Shown piece after piece: positions 27,694 to 36,197 of a DNA stretch of 64,000 nucleotides (its first letter is position 1; every line of letters starts with the position of its first letter). This DNA comes from Ferruginibacter sp. (GTDB taxonomy: Bacteria > Bacteroidota > Bacteroidia > Chitinophagales > Chitinophagaceae): NCBI GenBank assembly GCA_025362235.1, contig JANYGZ010000016.1, positions 62,001 through 126,000 on the forward strand. Reading direction: 5' to 3'. The notes beneath the pieces were generated by a model, which worked only from the letters and a program-made list of their open reading frames with translations, did not search any database and was not told where the DNA came from. A program made the translations under genes and the position numbers.

Positions 27694-27709
27694 TTTACTA
27701 TCTCTTCTC

Positions 27710-28951
27710 TTATGCTACTTTAAGCATACTCATTTTACTTGTACTGAATTTACGCTGTGCATAATCTAATGTTACCTCAAAAGTCTTTACTTTTTGAGAA
27801 GGCAGCTCATACATGGCATCGGTTAAAATACCTTCGCAAATACTGCGCAGACCTCTTGCCCCTAACTTATATTCCAATGCTTTTTGAACCATAAAGTCAA
27901 ACACCTCAGGTTCAAAGCTTAAGGCAATACCTTCAATTTCAAATAGGTGTGTAAATTGTTTAATCAGCGCATTTTTTGGCTCCGTTAAAATACTCCTTAG
28001 CGTTAGCGCATCTAATGGATTCAGGTAAGTAATAACAGGCAAACGGCCCAATAATTCGGGTATTAAACCAAACTGTTTTAAATCAACTGCATTTATAAAT
28101 TGCAAAAGGTTTTTTTGTTGAAATTCCTGCAGTTCTTTATTTACACTAAACCCAATAGCATGGGTATTTACACGGCGTGCAATAATCCTGTCAACACCGT
28201 CAAAAGCGCCACCACATATAAACAGTATATTTTGTGTATTTACTTTTACCAATTTTTGTTCGGGGTGTTTACGTCCACCCTGTGGTGGTACCAATACTTC
28301 AGTACCTTCCAGTAATTTTAGTAAACCCTGCTGAACACCTTCTCCGCTAACATCTCTTGTAATAGAAGGGTTATCGCTTTTTCTGGCAATTTTATCAATT
28401 TCATCAATAAATACAATCCCTTTTTCAGCTGCTGCCACATCGTAGTTACAGGCCTGTAAAAGACGGCTCAGCATACTTTCTACATCTTCGCCCACATAAC
28501 CTGCTTCTGTAAATACCGTTGCATCTACTATAGCGAATGGTACGTTTAACATACGGGCTATCGACTTAGCCAGTAATGTTTTACCGGTACCTGTTTCGCC
28601 AACCATAATGATGTTACTTTTTTCAATTTCTACATCATTCTCTATTTTTTGATTTAACCTTTTGTAATGATTGTAAACAGCCACTGCCAGCACTTTTTTA
28701 GCATCATCCTGGCCAATTACATATTCATCTAAAAATTTCTTTATTTCAATAGGCTTTCTAACGGTTAGCTTATTTACCGAGCCACCACCTTGTTTTGATT
28801 CTGGATAAATCATCAGCTCCTGCCCGATTATTTCCTGGGCATGTTCTACACAATTTTCGCAAATATGTCCTTCCTGACCTGCTATTAATATCTTAACCTC
28901 ATCCCGGCTTCTGCCGCAAAAAGAACAGTGTAATGTTTGTTGTTTGGCCAT
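27710..28951 (-). CDS. clpX: ATP-dependent Clp protease ATP-binding subunit ClpX
   Basis: The start is the ATG at 28951 ([13 protein letters not shown]); a longer frame to 29026 is rejected because a promoter box at 28992-28999 lies inside it. The 413-residue product has the Cys4 zinc domain (C9, C12, C31, C34), Walker A GETGTGKT (about 118-125), [11 protein letters not shown] (pore region), Walker [14 protein letters not shown], and sensor [10 protein letters not shown]. ClpX unfolds substrates for ClpP. Two clpP genes lie 3.8 kb upstream on the same strand, separated by an accessory stretch. Confidence 0.97.
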   Translation of the reverse strand: MAKQQTLHCSFCGRSRDEVKILIAGQEGHICENCVEHAQEIIGQELMIYPESKQGGGSVNKLTVRKPIEIKKFLDEYVIGQDDAKKVLAVAVYNHYKRLNQKIENDVEIEKSNIIMVGETGTGKTLLAKSIARMLNVPFAIVDATVFTEAGYVGEDVESMLSRLLQACNYDVAAAEKGIVFIDEIDKIARKSDNPSITRDVSGEGVQQGLLKLLEGTEVLVPPQGGRKHPEQKLVKVNTQNILFICGGAFDGVDRIIARRVNTHAIGFSVNKELQEFQQKNLLQFINAVDLKQFGLIPELLGRLPVITYLNPLDALTLRSILTEPKNALIKQFTHLFEIEGIALSFEPEVFDFMVQKALEYKLGARGLRSICEGILTDAMYELPSQKVKTFEVTLDYAQRKFSTSKMSMLKVA

Positions 28952-29329
28952 TGTAACCTGTTTGTAAACTGTATTTTTAGTTATGCAACTGCAAATATAG
29001 CTAATCGCCTGCTGTTTAGTAGACAATTCAATATATTATAACGTTGCAGCAGGAACTAAATTATGTAGAGAAATAGGCAGAAGGTGGTTTATGATAACAT
29101 TTAAGATGAAGAAGATGTATTGGTGGAGGAAACCTGAAAGCAAGTAGCCTCCGAGTACAAGAAGCAAAATTCTTTCCCAACCCTTGATTCTGCAATAGGA
29201 GGGAAAAATGCAGATGTTGATTGATTAAAATGTATTGTCCAATAATATTCATACTTTCTTTAGAAGAATATACCAGAAATAAAATGATTTTGAGGGGATA
29301 AATACAATTTCATCATATTCAAACGGGTT
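28952..29329. other. Gene-free stretch upstream of clpX, with a clpX promoter box
   Basis: The only site seen is TATATTTG on the minus strand (28992-28999), a fit to TAnnTTTG that would start the clpX mRNA near 28987 with a leader of about 36 nt. The rest holds no convincing gene or structure. Confidence 0.5.
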
Positions 29330-29605
29330 TTAATTTTCTAATTTCTTTTTCAATTCTTTTTGCTCAATTTGAAGTTTAAGAATTTTATTTTCAGAAATGA
29401 TTCTATCAGTTTCTTTTGTATTAAAACTTCCAAAGTTTGTTAGCATTATATAAACTAGAGTTGATATCACTAAACATGTCATTGAGCAGATGGCAAAAAT
29501 AGAGCCATAATCAGCCGGGAAGGGCTCTTTAATTAAATTGTATATTAAAAAACAAAGCCATCCTATAGTTGTAATAAAGCTAATTATTCCGGTTGCTTTT
29601 TTCAT
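29330..29605 (-). CDS. Small membrane protein of unknown function
   Basis: A 91-residue protein with two predicted membrane helices (about 5-26, ISFITTIGWLCFLIYNLI, and about 34-56, GSIFAICSMTCLVISTLVYI) and a charged C-terminal helix (ENKILKLQIEQKELKKKLEN) that looks like a short coiled coil. No family recognised. It lies in the accessory stretch between clpX and clpP. Amino acid composition is normal for a real gene, but no close operon partner supports it. Confidence 0.55.
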   Translation of the reverse strand: MKKATGIISFITTIGWLCFLIYNLIKEPFPADYGSIFAICSMTCLVISTLVYIMLTNFGSFNTKETDRIISENKILKLQIEQKELKKKLEN

Positions 29606-29798
29606 TTAAATAAATTTAATAAAATATCAAGTAAAGTTTTGTAATCAAGCATTCAAAATAATAATATAGTGTAGCATACCATTTTTAGGGCTTAACCTCT
29701 AATACTGTCACATAAGAAAAACAAAATAAGGGACTTAATATCCCAAGCTAAAAAGTTGCTCAAAGAGTGAGACTATGCCAGATAGTCAAATGGTATAA

Positions 29799-30190
29799 TT
29801 AGTTAATAACTTTTACAAAGCCATCAGGTAATTTAGCTTCGGCATATCCAATATTAAAAGCTTCACCGATGGGGTTTGTACGAATCAATTATTTCAATTG
29901 TGTACAGATCATGATCCGTTAATTTTTGCGCTATGGATTTGATCCCAGCTACTGGAAGAAGATGTTCTGGTATTCTTCGCAATTGTGATATTTTCCCCTC
30001 TTTGTATTCCTCAATAAGTGTTACTCTAATAAAGTCTATTGTTATAAGATTTAAAATAAAAAATGTTAATAATGTGAAATTGGAAAAGGTTCAGGCATGA
30101 AATACAGTATTCGTTTTTGGGCAATCGCTTTTTTCTCCCGATCCTCTATCCTCACTACTGGATTATAGTTAGCAATATTACTATATCCCT
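29799..30190 (-). pseudogene. Decayed gene fragment with at least two frameshifts
   Basis: Three consecutive minus-strand segments in different frames read like protein. Frame one, about 30190-30069, contains VVRIEDREKKAIAQKRIL and ends at TAA 30066-30068. Frame two, about 30090-29866, contains IRVTLIEEYKEGKISQLRR and later LLPVAGIKSIAQKL; it has no start codon. Frame three, ending at TAA 29799-29801, contains NPIGEAFNIGYAEAKLPDGF. Frame three joins frame two if one base is shifted near 29880. Codon choice is gene-like in all three. The original function is not recognised. This fills most of the 29606-30194 gap. Confidence 0.45.
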
Positions 30191-30194
30191 TTTA

Positions 30195-30590
30195 TTAAAA
30201 TAGAATTTTTATTCCTTCAATTTCTTCAGGATGAATACGAGTTTCAGCCATTTCAGGTCGGTCTAACATTCTACCATCAATACTTTTCCTTTCAGAATCA
30301 TAAGAAATTTTGTAAGTCATCGCATAATCAGGGCTTTCTGTATTTACCATAATGACAACATGGTCTACAATAGTTTTAGGAACATCATTTCTTGGATAAT
30401 CTTTTAAAAGAAAGTGATTAAGAAACATTCTTTTAGGAATACGGGAACGGCCGTTTTGATTAGTACAATAGGTAAAATGAAATTGAATGGCTATCTCATT
30501 ATTTATATCTTTCAAAATGCAGTGTGCAACCCCTCTATATTTGCTGACACTATTATCTTGTAACAGTAAATCGTATCTTTTTCTTTCCAT
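30195..30590 (-). CDS. Hypothetical protein, 131 residues
   Basis: A soluble-looking protein (MERKRYDLLLQDNSVSKYRG...) with mixed strands and no signal peptide, membrane segment or recognised motif. It ends EEIEGIKILF. The stop is doubled (TAATAA), and the same frame stays open beyond it into the decayed fragment. No neighbour suggests a role. Length and composition support a real gene. Confidence 0.55.
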   Translation of the reverse strand: MERKRYDLLLQDNSVSKYRGVAHCILKDINNEIAIQFHFTYCTNQNGRSRIPKRMFLNHFLLKDYPRNDVPKTIVDHVVIMVNTESPDYAMTYKISYDSERKSIDGRMLDRPEMAETRIHPEEIEGIKILF

Positions 30591-30943
30591 ACTGTAAAAT
30601 TAAGTCATTGTATGAGCATCAGAAAAAATAAGAACGGACGAATTTAGAAAGATTGGATAGCCATGTTACCAGCGATCCTTGGAATTGTCTGCATATTCAT
30701 TCAATAATAATAAACTGCACAATGGCTATTCTGAGTTTGTAACTGGGAATAACCTCATTTATGAACTACTCTATTTAATAGCCATAAGAATTTATTGCTT
30801 CCATATTACCCATCCTTCCACGAAATAGTACTCATAGAAAGTATAAATCATCAACTTTTATTTATAAATTTAGTTTCAGTTAATCCATATAAGCCGCACT
30901 GAAATTATTTCCATCAATAGTTTAATTTTTAAAATAAAAAAAT
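30591..30943. other. Gene-free, AT-rich stretch
   Basis: No gene, clear promoter, terminator or repeat seen between the 131-residue gene and the VOC gene. Confidence 0.5.
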
Positions 30944-31471
30944 ATGGAACCGAACAGACGAAACTGGTTAAAAAAAATTGGTTTAGCAGTTGCAGCTATT
31001 GCACTTGCCCGTCTTAAAACATTGGCAGCTATAACACAGCCCCTTTACAAAAAATCTCCAGGAGACAGTCCAAAACAATTAACTAAAAAAGAAAGCAATA
31101 TGAAACTCGGTGTATTTTCCATTAGCCTTGCTGTAAAAGACATCAACGCTTCAAAACAGTTTTATGAAAATCTTGGATTTAAAGTTTTTGCAGGCGATCT
31201 CAAAAAGAATTACCTGATAATGAAAAATGAACATTCGCTGATCGGACTGTTTCATGGAATGTTTGAGAAAAATATCCTGACTTTTAATCCTGGCTGGGAC
31301 GACAATGCCGGGAAAGTAGAACCATTTGATGATGTGAGGGAAATTCAGCGTCGGTTAAAACAAAAAGGAATTAAATTAGAAACTGAAGCTGATGAAAAAA
31401 CTTCAGGGCCGGCAGGTTTTTTTGTGTTGGATCCAGATGGAAATTCTATACTGGTTGACCAGCACGTTTAG
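30944..31471 (+). CDS. VOC (glyoxalase-like) protein with twin-arginine signal
   Basis: A 175-residue protein. The N-terminus MEPNRRNWLKKIGLAVAAIA has an RR pair (5-6), a Trp-Leu-Lys-Lys stretch and a hydrophobic core, like a Tat signal. A Ser/Pro/Lys linker follows, and then a single VOC domain (about 53-175: KLGVFSISLAVKDINASKQFY, then GFFVLDPDGNSILVDQH). The internal ATG at 31100 (MKLGVFSISL) would give a cytosolic VOC of the usual length, about 123 residues. VOC proteins bind a metal and act as lyases, dioxygenases or resistance proteins; the substrate here is unknown. Confidence 0.78.
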   Translation: MEPNRRNWLKKIGLAVAAIALARLKTLAAITQPLYKKSPGDSPKQLTKKESNMKLGVFSISLAVKDINASKQFYENLGFKVFAGDLKKNYLIMKNEHSLIGLFHGMFEKNILTFNPGWDDNAGKVEPFDDVREIQRRLKQKGIKLETEADEKTSGPAGFFVLDPDGNSILVDQHV

Positions 31472-31482
31472 TATTGATATCT

Positions 31483-32565
31483 TTATCCACCCGCTGTTAA
31501 ATGCTTTTGCAGCATTTGTTTTAGCTGGCGCTTTACAATAGCGCCCATGCTATTGCAACTGGTAAAATAGTTGCTGTTAAAATGTTCATTCAATTCGTTA
31601 CGTAACAATTTCACTTTGTAATTTTCAGATATTTCGTCTTTGATCATAATGTTGATCAACTCCATGATCTGCCTGCGGCTGGCTATTACTCGGTAAGCCA
31701 TGGTGGTGCGTTCTTCTGCCTGGTATTGCTCTATTACCTCGGGGCTTAAATTTTTTAATACCAGGTCAACATACTCAAAATTTTCTTTGTAAAATTGCGG
31801 CAGGTATAAATTCTTTTTTGCTTCGTACGATTGCTGGTCAAAATCAATGGCACGTATGCGATACTGGTAGTCTTCAATATCTGGCGTAATATCTATCACA
31901 AAATTATAGCTGCGCATATCGCCCAGCAAACGTGCAAAACAGCGTTCATTGAATTTTACAAATTCTTTGGCAATGCGTATTTTATTGGTTTCGGGTAAAT
32001 GCAGGTAATCCTGTAAAAAAACATCGCCGGGTATACCGGGTATATGCTCTTCTACGAGCGTATTTTTATGGTACAAAAAAGTAATGCGGTTGGGCGAAAG
32101 CAGGTGTTCCAGTTCCAAACCGTAAATTCTTGAGGCGTCTACTGATTTTATATAGTAATGATCGTAATTGTCGTTTATCCTGTTAATAATGCGTATCCTG
32201 AACGGAACGCTGTTGCCAAACTCACAAAAATCTATCCTTTCAACATCAAGATGTTTTATGTAATTTAAATTGCCCTCTGTTTTTAAAATAGCGTATGTTT
32301 TAATTAGCCCTTCTTTTAAAAACTCCATTTCTTTAAGATCGTACACAGCAGTTTCCCAATGTGTCAACTTCCCTTTTTTATCTCTTAATGCAGTGGTAAA
32401 ACGATAATTCAGCAACTCTTTATAGGCAATGGGCAATTTTATATCCCTGCCATATTTTTTTAAATAGATCTGCAATTCATCACTTACCGCAAAGGCATCC
32501 TTCTTCATCATGGGCCTGTCGGTTTCTTTGCTCAGTTTTGCGTTAACGATATCTTCAAATTGCAT
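31483..32565 (-). CDS. Conserved unknown protein with protein-kinase-like motifs
   Basis: A 360-residue soluble protein. I do not recognise the family. The middle resembles the kinase/APH fold: a hinge-like LVEEHIPGIPGDVFLQ (about 175-190), then RLLGDMRSYNFVIDI (about 220-234) resembling the HGDxxxxN catalytic loop, then YRIRAIDFDQQSYE (about 242-255) resembling the metal-binding DFG/IDF motif. No obvious glycine loop or lysine is seen at the N-terminus. The start ATG 32565 is preceded by TATCTTTA and four bases. It lies between the VOC gene and clpP on the minus strand. Confidence 0.7.
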   Translation of the reverse strand: MQFEDIVNAKLSKETDRPMMKKDAFAVSDELQIYLKKYGRDIKLPIAYKELLNYRFTTALRDKKGKLTHWETAVYDLKEMEFLKEGLIKTYAILKTEGNLNYIKHLDVERIDFCEFGNSVPFRIRIINRINDNYDHYYIKSVDASRIYGLELEHLLSPNRITFLYHKNTLVEEHIPGIPGDVFLQDYLHLPETNKIRIAKEFVKFNERCFARLLGDMRSYNFVIDITPDIEDYQYRIRAIDFDQQSYEAKKNLYLPQFYKENFEYVDLVLKNLSPEVIEQYQAEERTTMAYRVIASRRQIMELINIMIKDEISENYKVKLLRNELNEHFNSNYFTSCNSMGAIVKRQLKQMLQKHLTAGG

Positions 32566-32712
32566 ATTGTAAAGATAAGTTGATAATGGATAATTGATAA
32601 TGGGATAATTGACACAGCTCGCCTCTGAAGATTTTACACCGCCACTTTATGTACCCTACCAATAAATGTATTAATGAGATAGAATATTTTAGCGTGCATC
32701 CGGGCAAAAAAA

Positions 32713-32734
32713 TGGCCGGTGATTAAACCGGCCA
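32713..32734 (-). terminator. Rho-independent terminator of the clpP operon
   Basis: TGGCCGGT (32713-32720) pairs with ACCGGCCA (32727-32734), with a run of seven Ts following on the minus strand. Confidence 0.88.
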
Positions 32735-32753
32735 AAATGATATAATCAATAAT

Positions 32754-33380
32754 TTATAATTTATCCATAACACCATCTACGATACCATATCCAACAGATT
32801 CTTTAGCATCCATCCAGTAATCGCGGTCAAAATCTTTCATCACTTTTTCGTAAGACTGCCCGCAATTATCGGCCAATATTTTTGCACCCAGTTGTTTTAT
32901 TTTAAGTATTTGTACCGCCATAATTTCAAGGTCGGCACTTACACCTTGCCCGCCTCCACTTGGCTGGTGAATCATTACCTGGCCACTGGGGAAAATAAAA
33001 CGCCTGCCTTTTGCGCCGCCGCTTAATAAAATACTACCCATGCTTGCTGCCATGCCCATACATACTGTGCTTACCGGTGAGCTTACCATTTGCATGGTAT
33101 CGTAAATTACCATACCACTGGTAACCACACCGCCCGGGCTATTAATGTAAAATGTAATTTCTTTTCCCGGGTCAATTGCTTCGAGGTACAATAATCTTGC
33201 GGTGATATCTTTGGCACTTTTATCATCTACAACACCCCATAAAAATATTTTACGCTGTTCAATAAATTTTTTGTCGAATTGCCATCCACTCATCATTTTT
33301 TCCATAGGGTTTTCGGGCAATTCTTTTGGAGTTTCCTCTTCGTCGTCGAAACGTATTTGTTTGCTGTTATAATAATTCAT
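32754..33380 (-). CDS. clpP: ATP-dependent Clp protease proteolytic subunit (second copy)
   Basis: The start is the ATG at 33380 ([15 protein letters not shown]); upstream in-frame ATGs would add an unlikely N-terminus. The 208-residue product has the Ser nucleophile in [13 protein letters not shown], His in [11 protein letters not shown] and Asp in [12 protein letters not shown], so the catalytic triad is intact. It has the charged N-terminus [17 protein letters not shown] rather than the usual axial loop. It lies 134 bp after another clpP on the same strand and ends just before a strong terminator. Confidence 0.93.
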   Translation of the reverse strand: MNYYNSKQIRFDDEEETPKELPENPMEKMMSGWQFDKKFIEQRKIFLWGVVDDKSAKDITARLLYLEAIDPGKEITFYINSPGGVVTSGMVIYDTMQMVSSPVSTVCMGMAASMGSILLSGGAKGRRFIFPSGQVMIHQPSGGGQGVSADLEIMAVQILKIKQLGAKILADNCGQSYEKVMKDFDRDYWMDAKESVGYGIVDGVMDKL

Positions 33381-33514
33381 TGTAGTATTTTTTGTAATGC
33401 TGTTTTTAATTGAATGCTCCCCGCTCAATGTTGGTTTGCTGTAAAGTGAGTCCCGATACCCGGGATTATCATAACACAACGATGCCTAATAGCAGTACCT
33501 GGCCAGTACAATTG

Positions 33515-34261
33515 TTATTTATCTTTTTTTGCTTTGCGTGGATTGATGGTTAATACTTCATCAACAATACCATATTCCTTAGCTTCGGTTGAAGTCATCC
33601 AGTAATCCCTTTGACAATCCTGAGCAACTTTATCAAATGACTGAGCAGTATGTTGTGCGATGATCTCGTATAACTCACTTTTAATTTTACGGATTTCGTT
33701 TACAGTTATTTCAATATCACTTGCCTGTCCACCTGCACCGGCACTTGGCTGGTGCAACATGATGCGGCTATGTTTTAAGGCTGTTCTTTTACCGTGCGAA
33801 CCTGCACACATTAATACGGCTGCCATACTTGCGGCAATACCTGTACAAATAGTGGCAATATCGGGTGTTACAAACTGCATGGTATCGTACATGCCCAAAC
33901 CTGCATACACACTTCCGCCGGGCGAATTAATGTACATCTGAATATCCTTGGTACGGTCGGTACTTTCTAAAAATAAGAATTGTGCCGTGATGATATTAGC
34001 TACTTCGTCTGTTACAGGATAACCCAAAAAGATTATTCTGTCCATCATAAGCCGGCTGTAAACGTCCATTACTGCTACATTCATGGGCCTTTCTTCAATA
34101 ATGTTTGGGGTAAGATTGGTTACGTCGCCCCCTCTGCCCCCCAACAGTGGGTTCTGATTATTAAACCTGTCAGCATTTTTTTTATTATAATCGTCTAACA
34201 AATTGCTATTAATACCCCGGTGCTTTACAGCATATTTTTCAAATTCTTTTCCAAAATTCAT
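33515..34261 (-). CDS. clpP: ATP-dependent Clp protease proteolytic subunit (first copy)
   Basis: A 248-residue ClpP with a 45-residue N-terminal extension (MNFGKEFEKYAVKHRGINSN) before the core. The triad is intact: Ser in GIAASMAAVLM, His in RIMLHQPSAGAG, Asp in DCQRDYWM. A promoter box TATATTTG lies at 34284-34291. ClpP forms a 14-subunit chamber fed by ClpX. With the neighbouring paralogue it may form a mixed two-ring particle (inference). The upstream gene is tig. Confidence 0.94.
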   Translation of the reverse strand: MNFGKEFEKYAVKHRGINSNLLDDYNKKNADRFNNQNPLLGGRGGDVTNLTPNIIEERPMNVAVMDVYSRLMMDRIIFLGYPVTDEVANIITAQFLFLESTDRTKDIQMYINSPGGSVYAGLGMYDTMQFVTPDIATICTGIAASMAAVLMCAGSHGKRTALKHSRIMLHQPSAGAGGQASDIEITVNEIRKIKSELYEIIAQHTAQSFDKVAQDCQRDYWMTSTEAKEYGIVDEVLTINPRKAKKDK

Positions 34262-34283
34262 CTGGTATAATTATTTATGGTAA

Positions 34284-34291
34284 CAAATATA
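34284..34291 (-). promoter_or_regulatory. -7 box TATATTTG for the clpP genes
   Basis: Exact TAnnTTTG on the minus strand, with TTTG 15 bases upstream as a short-spaced -33 candidate. Transcription would start about 18 bases before the ATG at 34261. Confidence 0.5.
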
Positions 34292-34442
34292 GTTGATTGA
34301 TGAACCCAAATATTATGCTATAAAAAAATTACGACAAAAAGGCGGAAAGAATGTCTGATGTATGATTTTTCGATTTCTGATTTAGTAGATACAGATTTTT
34401 TTTATTTATAAGGAAACTTTTTAAGAACTGAAAGGCACAAAA

Positions 34443-34469
34443 AAGCCGGAACATTTTAGGTTCCGGCTT
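34443..34469 (-). terminator. Rho-independent terminator of tig
   Basis: AAGCCGGAAC (34443-34452) pairs with GTTCCGGCTT (34460-34469), seven-base loop, then a T-run on the minus strand. Confidence 0.9.
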
Positions 34470-34496
34470 ATAATTAGGTTCAAGTATTTTTTATTT

Positions 34497-35864
34497 TTAA
34501 TGCTGATGATTGTGCTGCATGGCTGTCAGTTCTTCGCCTGTTACCTGCTTTTCGGCTGGCTTTACCTGGCTTTGTGCCCAATTGAACAGTTTGTCAGTTA
34601 CTAACCTGCGGTAACTGGCATCTACCTGTTTTTCATCCTTCAGCATCCTGTCTACATAACTATCTAACCAGCTGGTATCGTCACCAAGGCTCATAGAACC
34701 AAAATAGCGCATTACTTCTGTCTTCATCGAATCTTTTAATTCTTCAGCAGAAACTTCCAGTTTATTATCCTTTACAATTTTATCACTTATTAAGGTCCAT
34801 TTTAACTGGCTGCTAAAAACAGGAAATTCTGTCTCTGCCTGTTCTGCAGTTTTCTTTTCTTCGCTTCCAACCTGTAACCAGCGTTTTAAAAATTTGTCAG
34901 GGAAAGTGATTTTTGTTTCATCCAGCAAATAATGGTATAGCTGATCGTGCAGCTGGTTGCGGCTTTGACCATCCCAGTATTGCTCAATTTCTTCTTTTAA
35001 TTTTTTTCTGAATTCTTCTTCGGTTGCAACAGCAGCACCGGGAAAAACTTCATTAAAAAATTCTTCATTAAACTCTCTTTTTTCAACAAGCCCTATTTTT
35101 GCAATGGTTAATTTAAAGTATTTTTTTGCTGACTCCTTATCATCTTTATCAAGCCCAAGATCAAGCACAAATGCTTCCAGTTTATCTTTTTCAAATGCCT
35201 TTGATAACTGGATAACAACAGTATCACCAGTTGTTTTACCCATCAGTTGTTTTTGAGTAGCAGCTGTTAAATACTTTACTATAACAGAGCTTTCTTTCTC
35301 AATACCGCCTTCAATTATGTTACCTTCTTTATCCGTTTCTGTAAACAAAATATTTAAAACAGCCTCTTCTGTTTCAATGGTTTCTGGTTCGGTCATTTTG
35401 CCACCTTTAACCAGCATACGGTCTATTTCTTCCTGCACCATCTGCTCTGTTGCGGTTACTTTATGCAAAACAGCTTTTGCTTTATTTAAAGGCGCAATAT
35501 CAAAAGATGGTTTTAAACCAATTTCAAAACCAAATTCATATTCATCCGGATTATTAGGGTCTAATTTTTTTATATCGGCATCAAGCGCCAATGGCTGTGC
35601 AAAAATTTCTGGCTTTTCTGTATCAAGATAAGTATATAACTGTTTTTCAACAGTTTTTAAAACTTCATCTGTATAGATCGACTGTCCGTACATTTTTTTA
35701 ATCATTCCGGCAGGTACCATTCCCTTTCTAAAACCTGGAATATTTGCTGTTTTACTATATTCCTTTAATTTTTTTTCGAAGCCGGGTAAATAATCGTCTT
35801 TACCGATTTTTACAATGATTTTGTCGTTCAATAACTCGATGTTCTCTCTAACTACTGTTGCCAT
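34497..35864 (-). CDS. tig: Trigger factor
   Basis: A 455-residue ribosome-associated chaperone. The N-terminal ribosome-binding domain includes IPGFRKGMVPAGMIKKMYG (the GFRxGxxP signature that contacts L23). The middle PPIase-like domain is degenerate, as usual in this phylum. The C-terminal helical arms end in MQHNHQH. It shields nascent chains and often neighbours clpP and clpX, as here with two clpP genes downstream behind their own promoter. Confidence 0.93.
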   Translation of the reverse strand: MATVVRENIELLNDKIIVKIGKDDYLPGFEKKLKEYSKTANIPGFRKGMVPAGMIKKMYGQSIYTDEVLKTVEKQLYTYLDTEKPEIFAQPLALDADIKKLDPNNPDEYEFGFEIGLKPSFDIAPLNKAKAVLHKVTATEQMVQEEIDRMLVKGGKMTEPETIETEEAVLNILFTETDKEGNIIEGGIEKESSVIVKYLTAATQKQLMGKTTGDTVVIQLSKAFEKDKLEAFVLDLGLDKDDKESAKKYFKLTIAKIGLVEKREFNEEFFNEVFPGAAVATEEEFRKKLKEEIEQYWDGQSRNQLHDQLYHYLLDETKITFPDKFLKRWLQVGSEEKKTAEQAETEFPVFSSQLKWTLISDKIVKDNKLEVSAEELKDSMKTEVMRYFGSMSLGDDTSWLDSYVDRMLKDEKQVDASYRRLVTDKLFNWAQSQVKPAEKQVTGEELTAMQHNHQH

Positions 35865-35972
35865 AACTGGAAAAGTTGAAATGTTTAAAAATTAAAAAGT
35901 TGATAACTGATGGAAAAGAGTAAGCAAAATAGCTGCAAACCCATCAACCACTCGCTTATCAACTTAAAATAG

Positions 35973-36054
35973 TCCGGATGATAGGGGTCGAACCTACATG
36001 GATTGCTCCGCCAGATCCTAAGTCTGGTGCGTCTGCCAATTTCGCCACATCCGG
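35973..36054 (-). tRNA. tRNA-Leu (anticodon TAG)
   Basis: 82 nt on the minus strand. The acceptor stem CCGGATG (36054-36048) pairs with CATCCGG (35980-35974), with discriminator A at 35973. The anticodon loop reads CTTAGGA between ACCAGA-type arms, a long variable arm follows as expected for Leu, and the T loop is TTCGACC within a GTAGG/CCTAT stem. CCA is not encoded. A rearranged partial copy lies next to it at 36077-36123. Confidence 0.93.
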
Positions 36055-36076
36055 TAATTATTTTCTATTCCTTTGG

Positions 36077-36123
36077 CTGGTGCGTCTGTCTCCCGATAGC
36101 TATCGGGATTCGCCACATCCGGT
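36077..36123 (-). repeat. Partial tRNA-Leu copy with palindrome in the D loop
   Basis: Two blocks of the neighbouring tRNA-Leu 5' half recur: CTGGTGCGTCTG (36077-36088, plus-strand reading) and TTCGCCACATCCGGTT (36109-36124). The five bases CCAAT that join them in the real tRNA are replaced by 20 bases holding the perfect palindrome TCCCGATAGCTATCGGGA (36091-36108). The 3' half of the tRNA is absent, so it is not a working tRNA. Confidence 0.8.
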
Positions 36124-36197
36124 TAAGGGGTGCAAAAGTAAGGGATTTATACAAAAAAGTAAAACAGAAATCTTTTTTCGTAAATTCGTTTTACTAC

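Noticed and set aside
29061..29252. 63-codon minus-strand frame upstream of clpX
   Set aside because: Low-complexity residues, no start context, no similarity pattern; not listed as a gene.
36003..36197. 65-codon upstream extension of rel
   Set aside because: It runs through the tRNA-Leu and its partial copy, has no family similarity, and ATG 36198 gives the normal Rel length.
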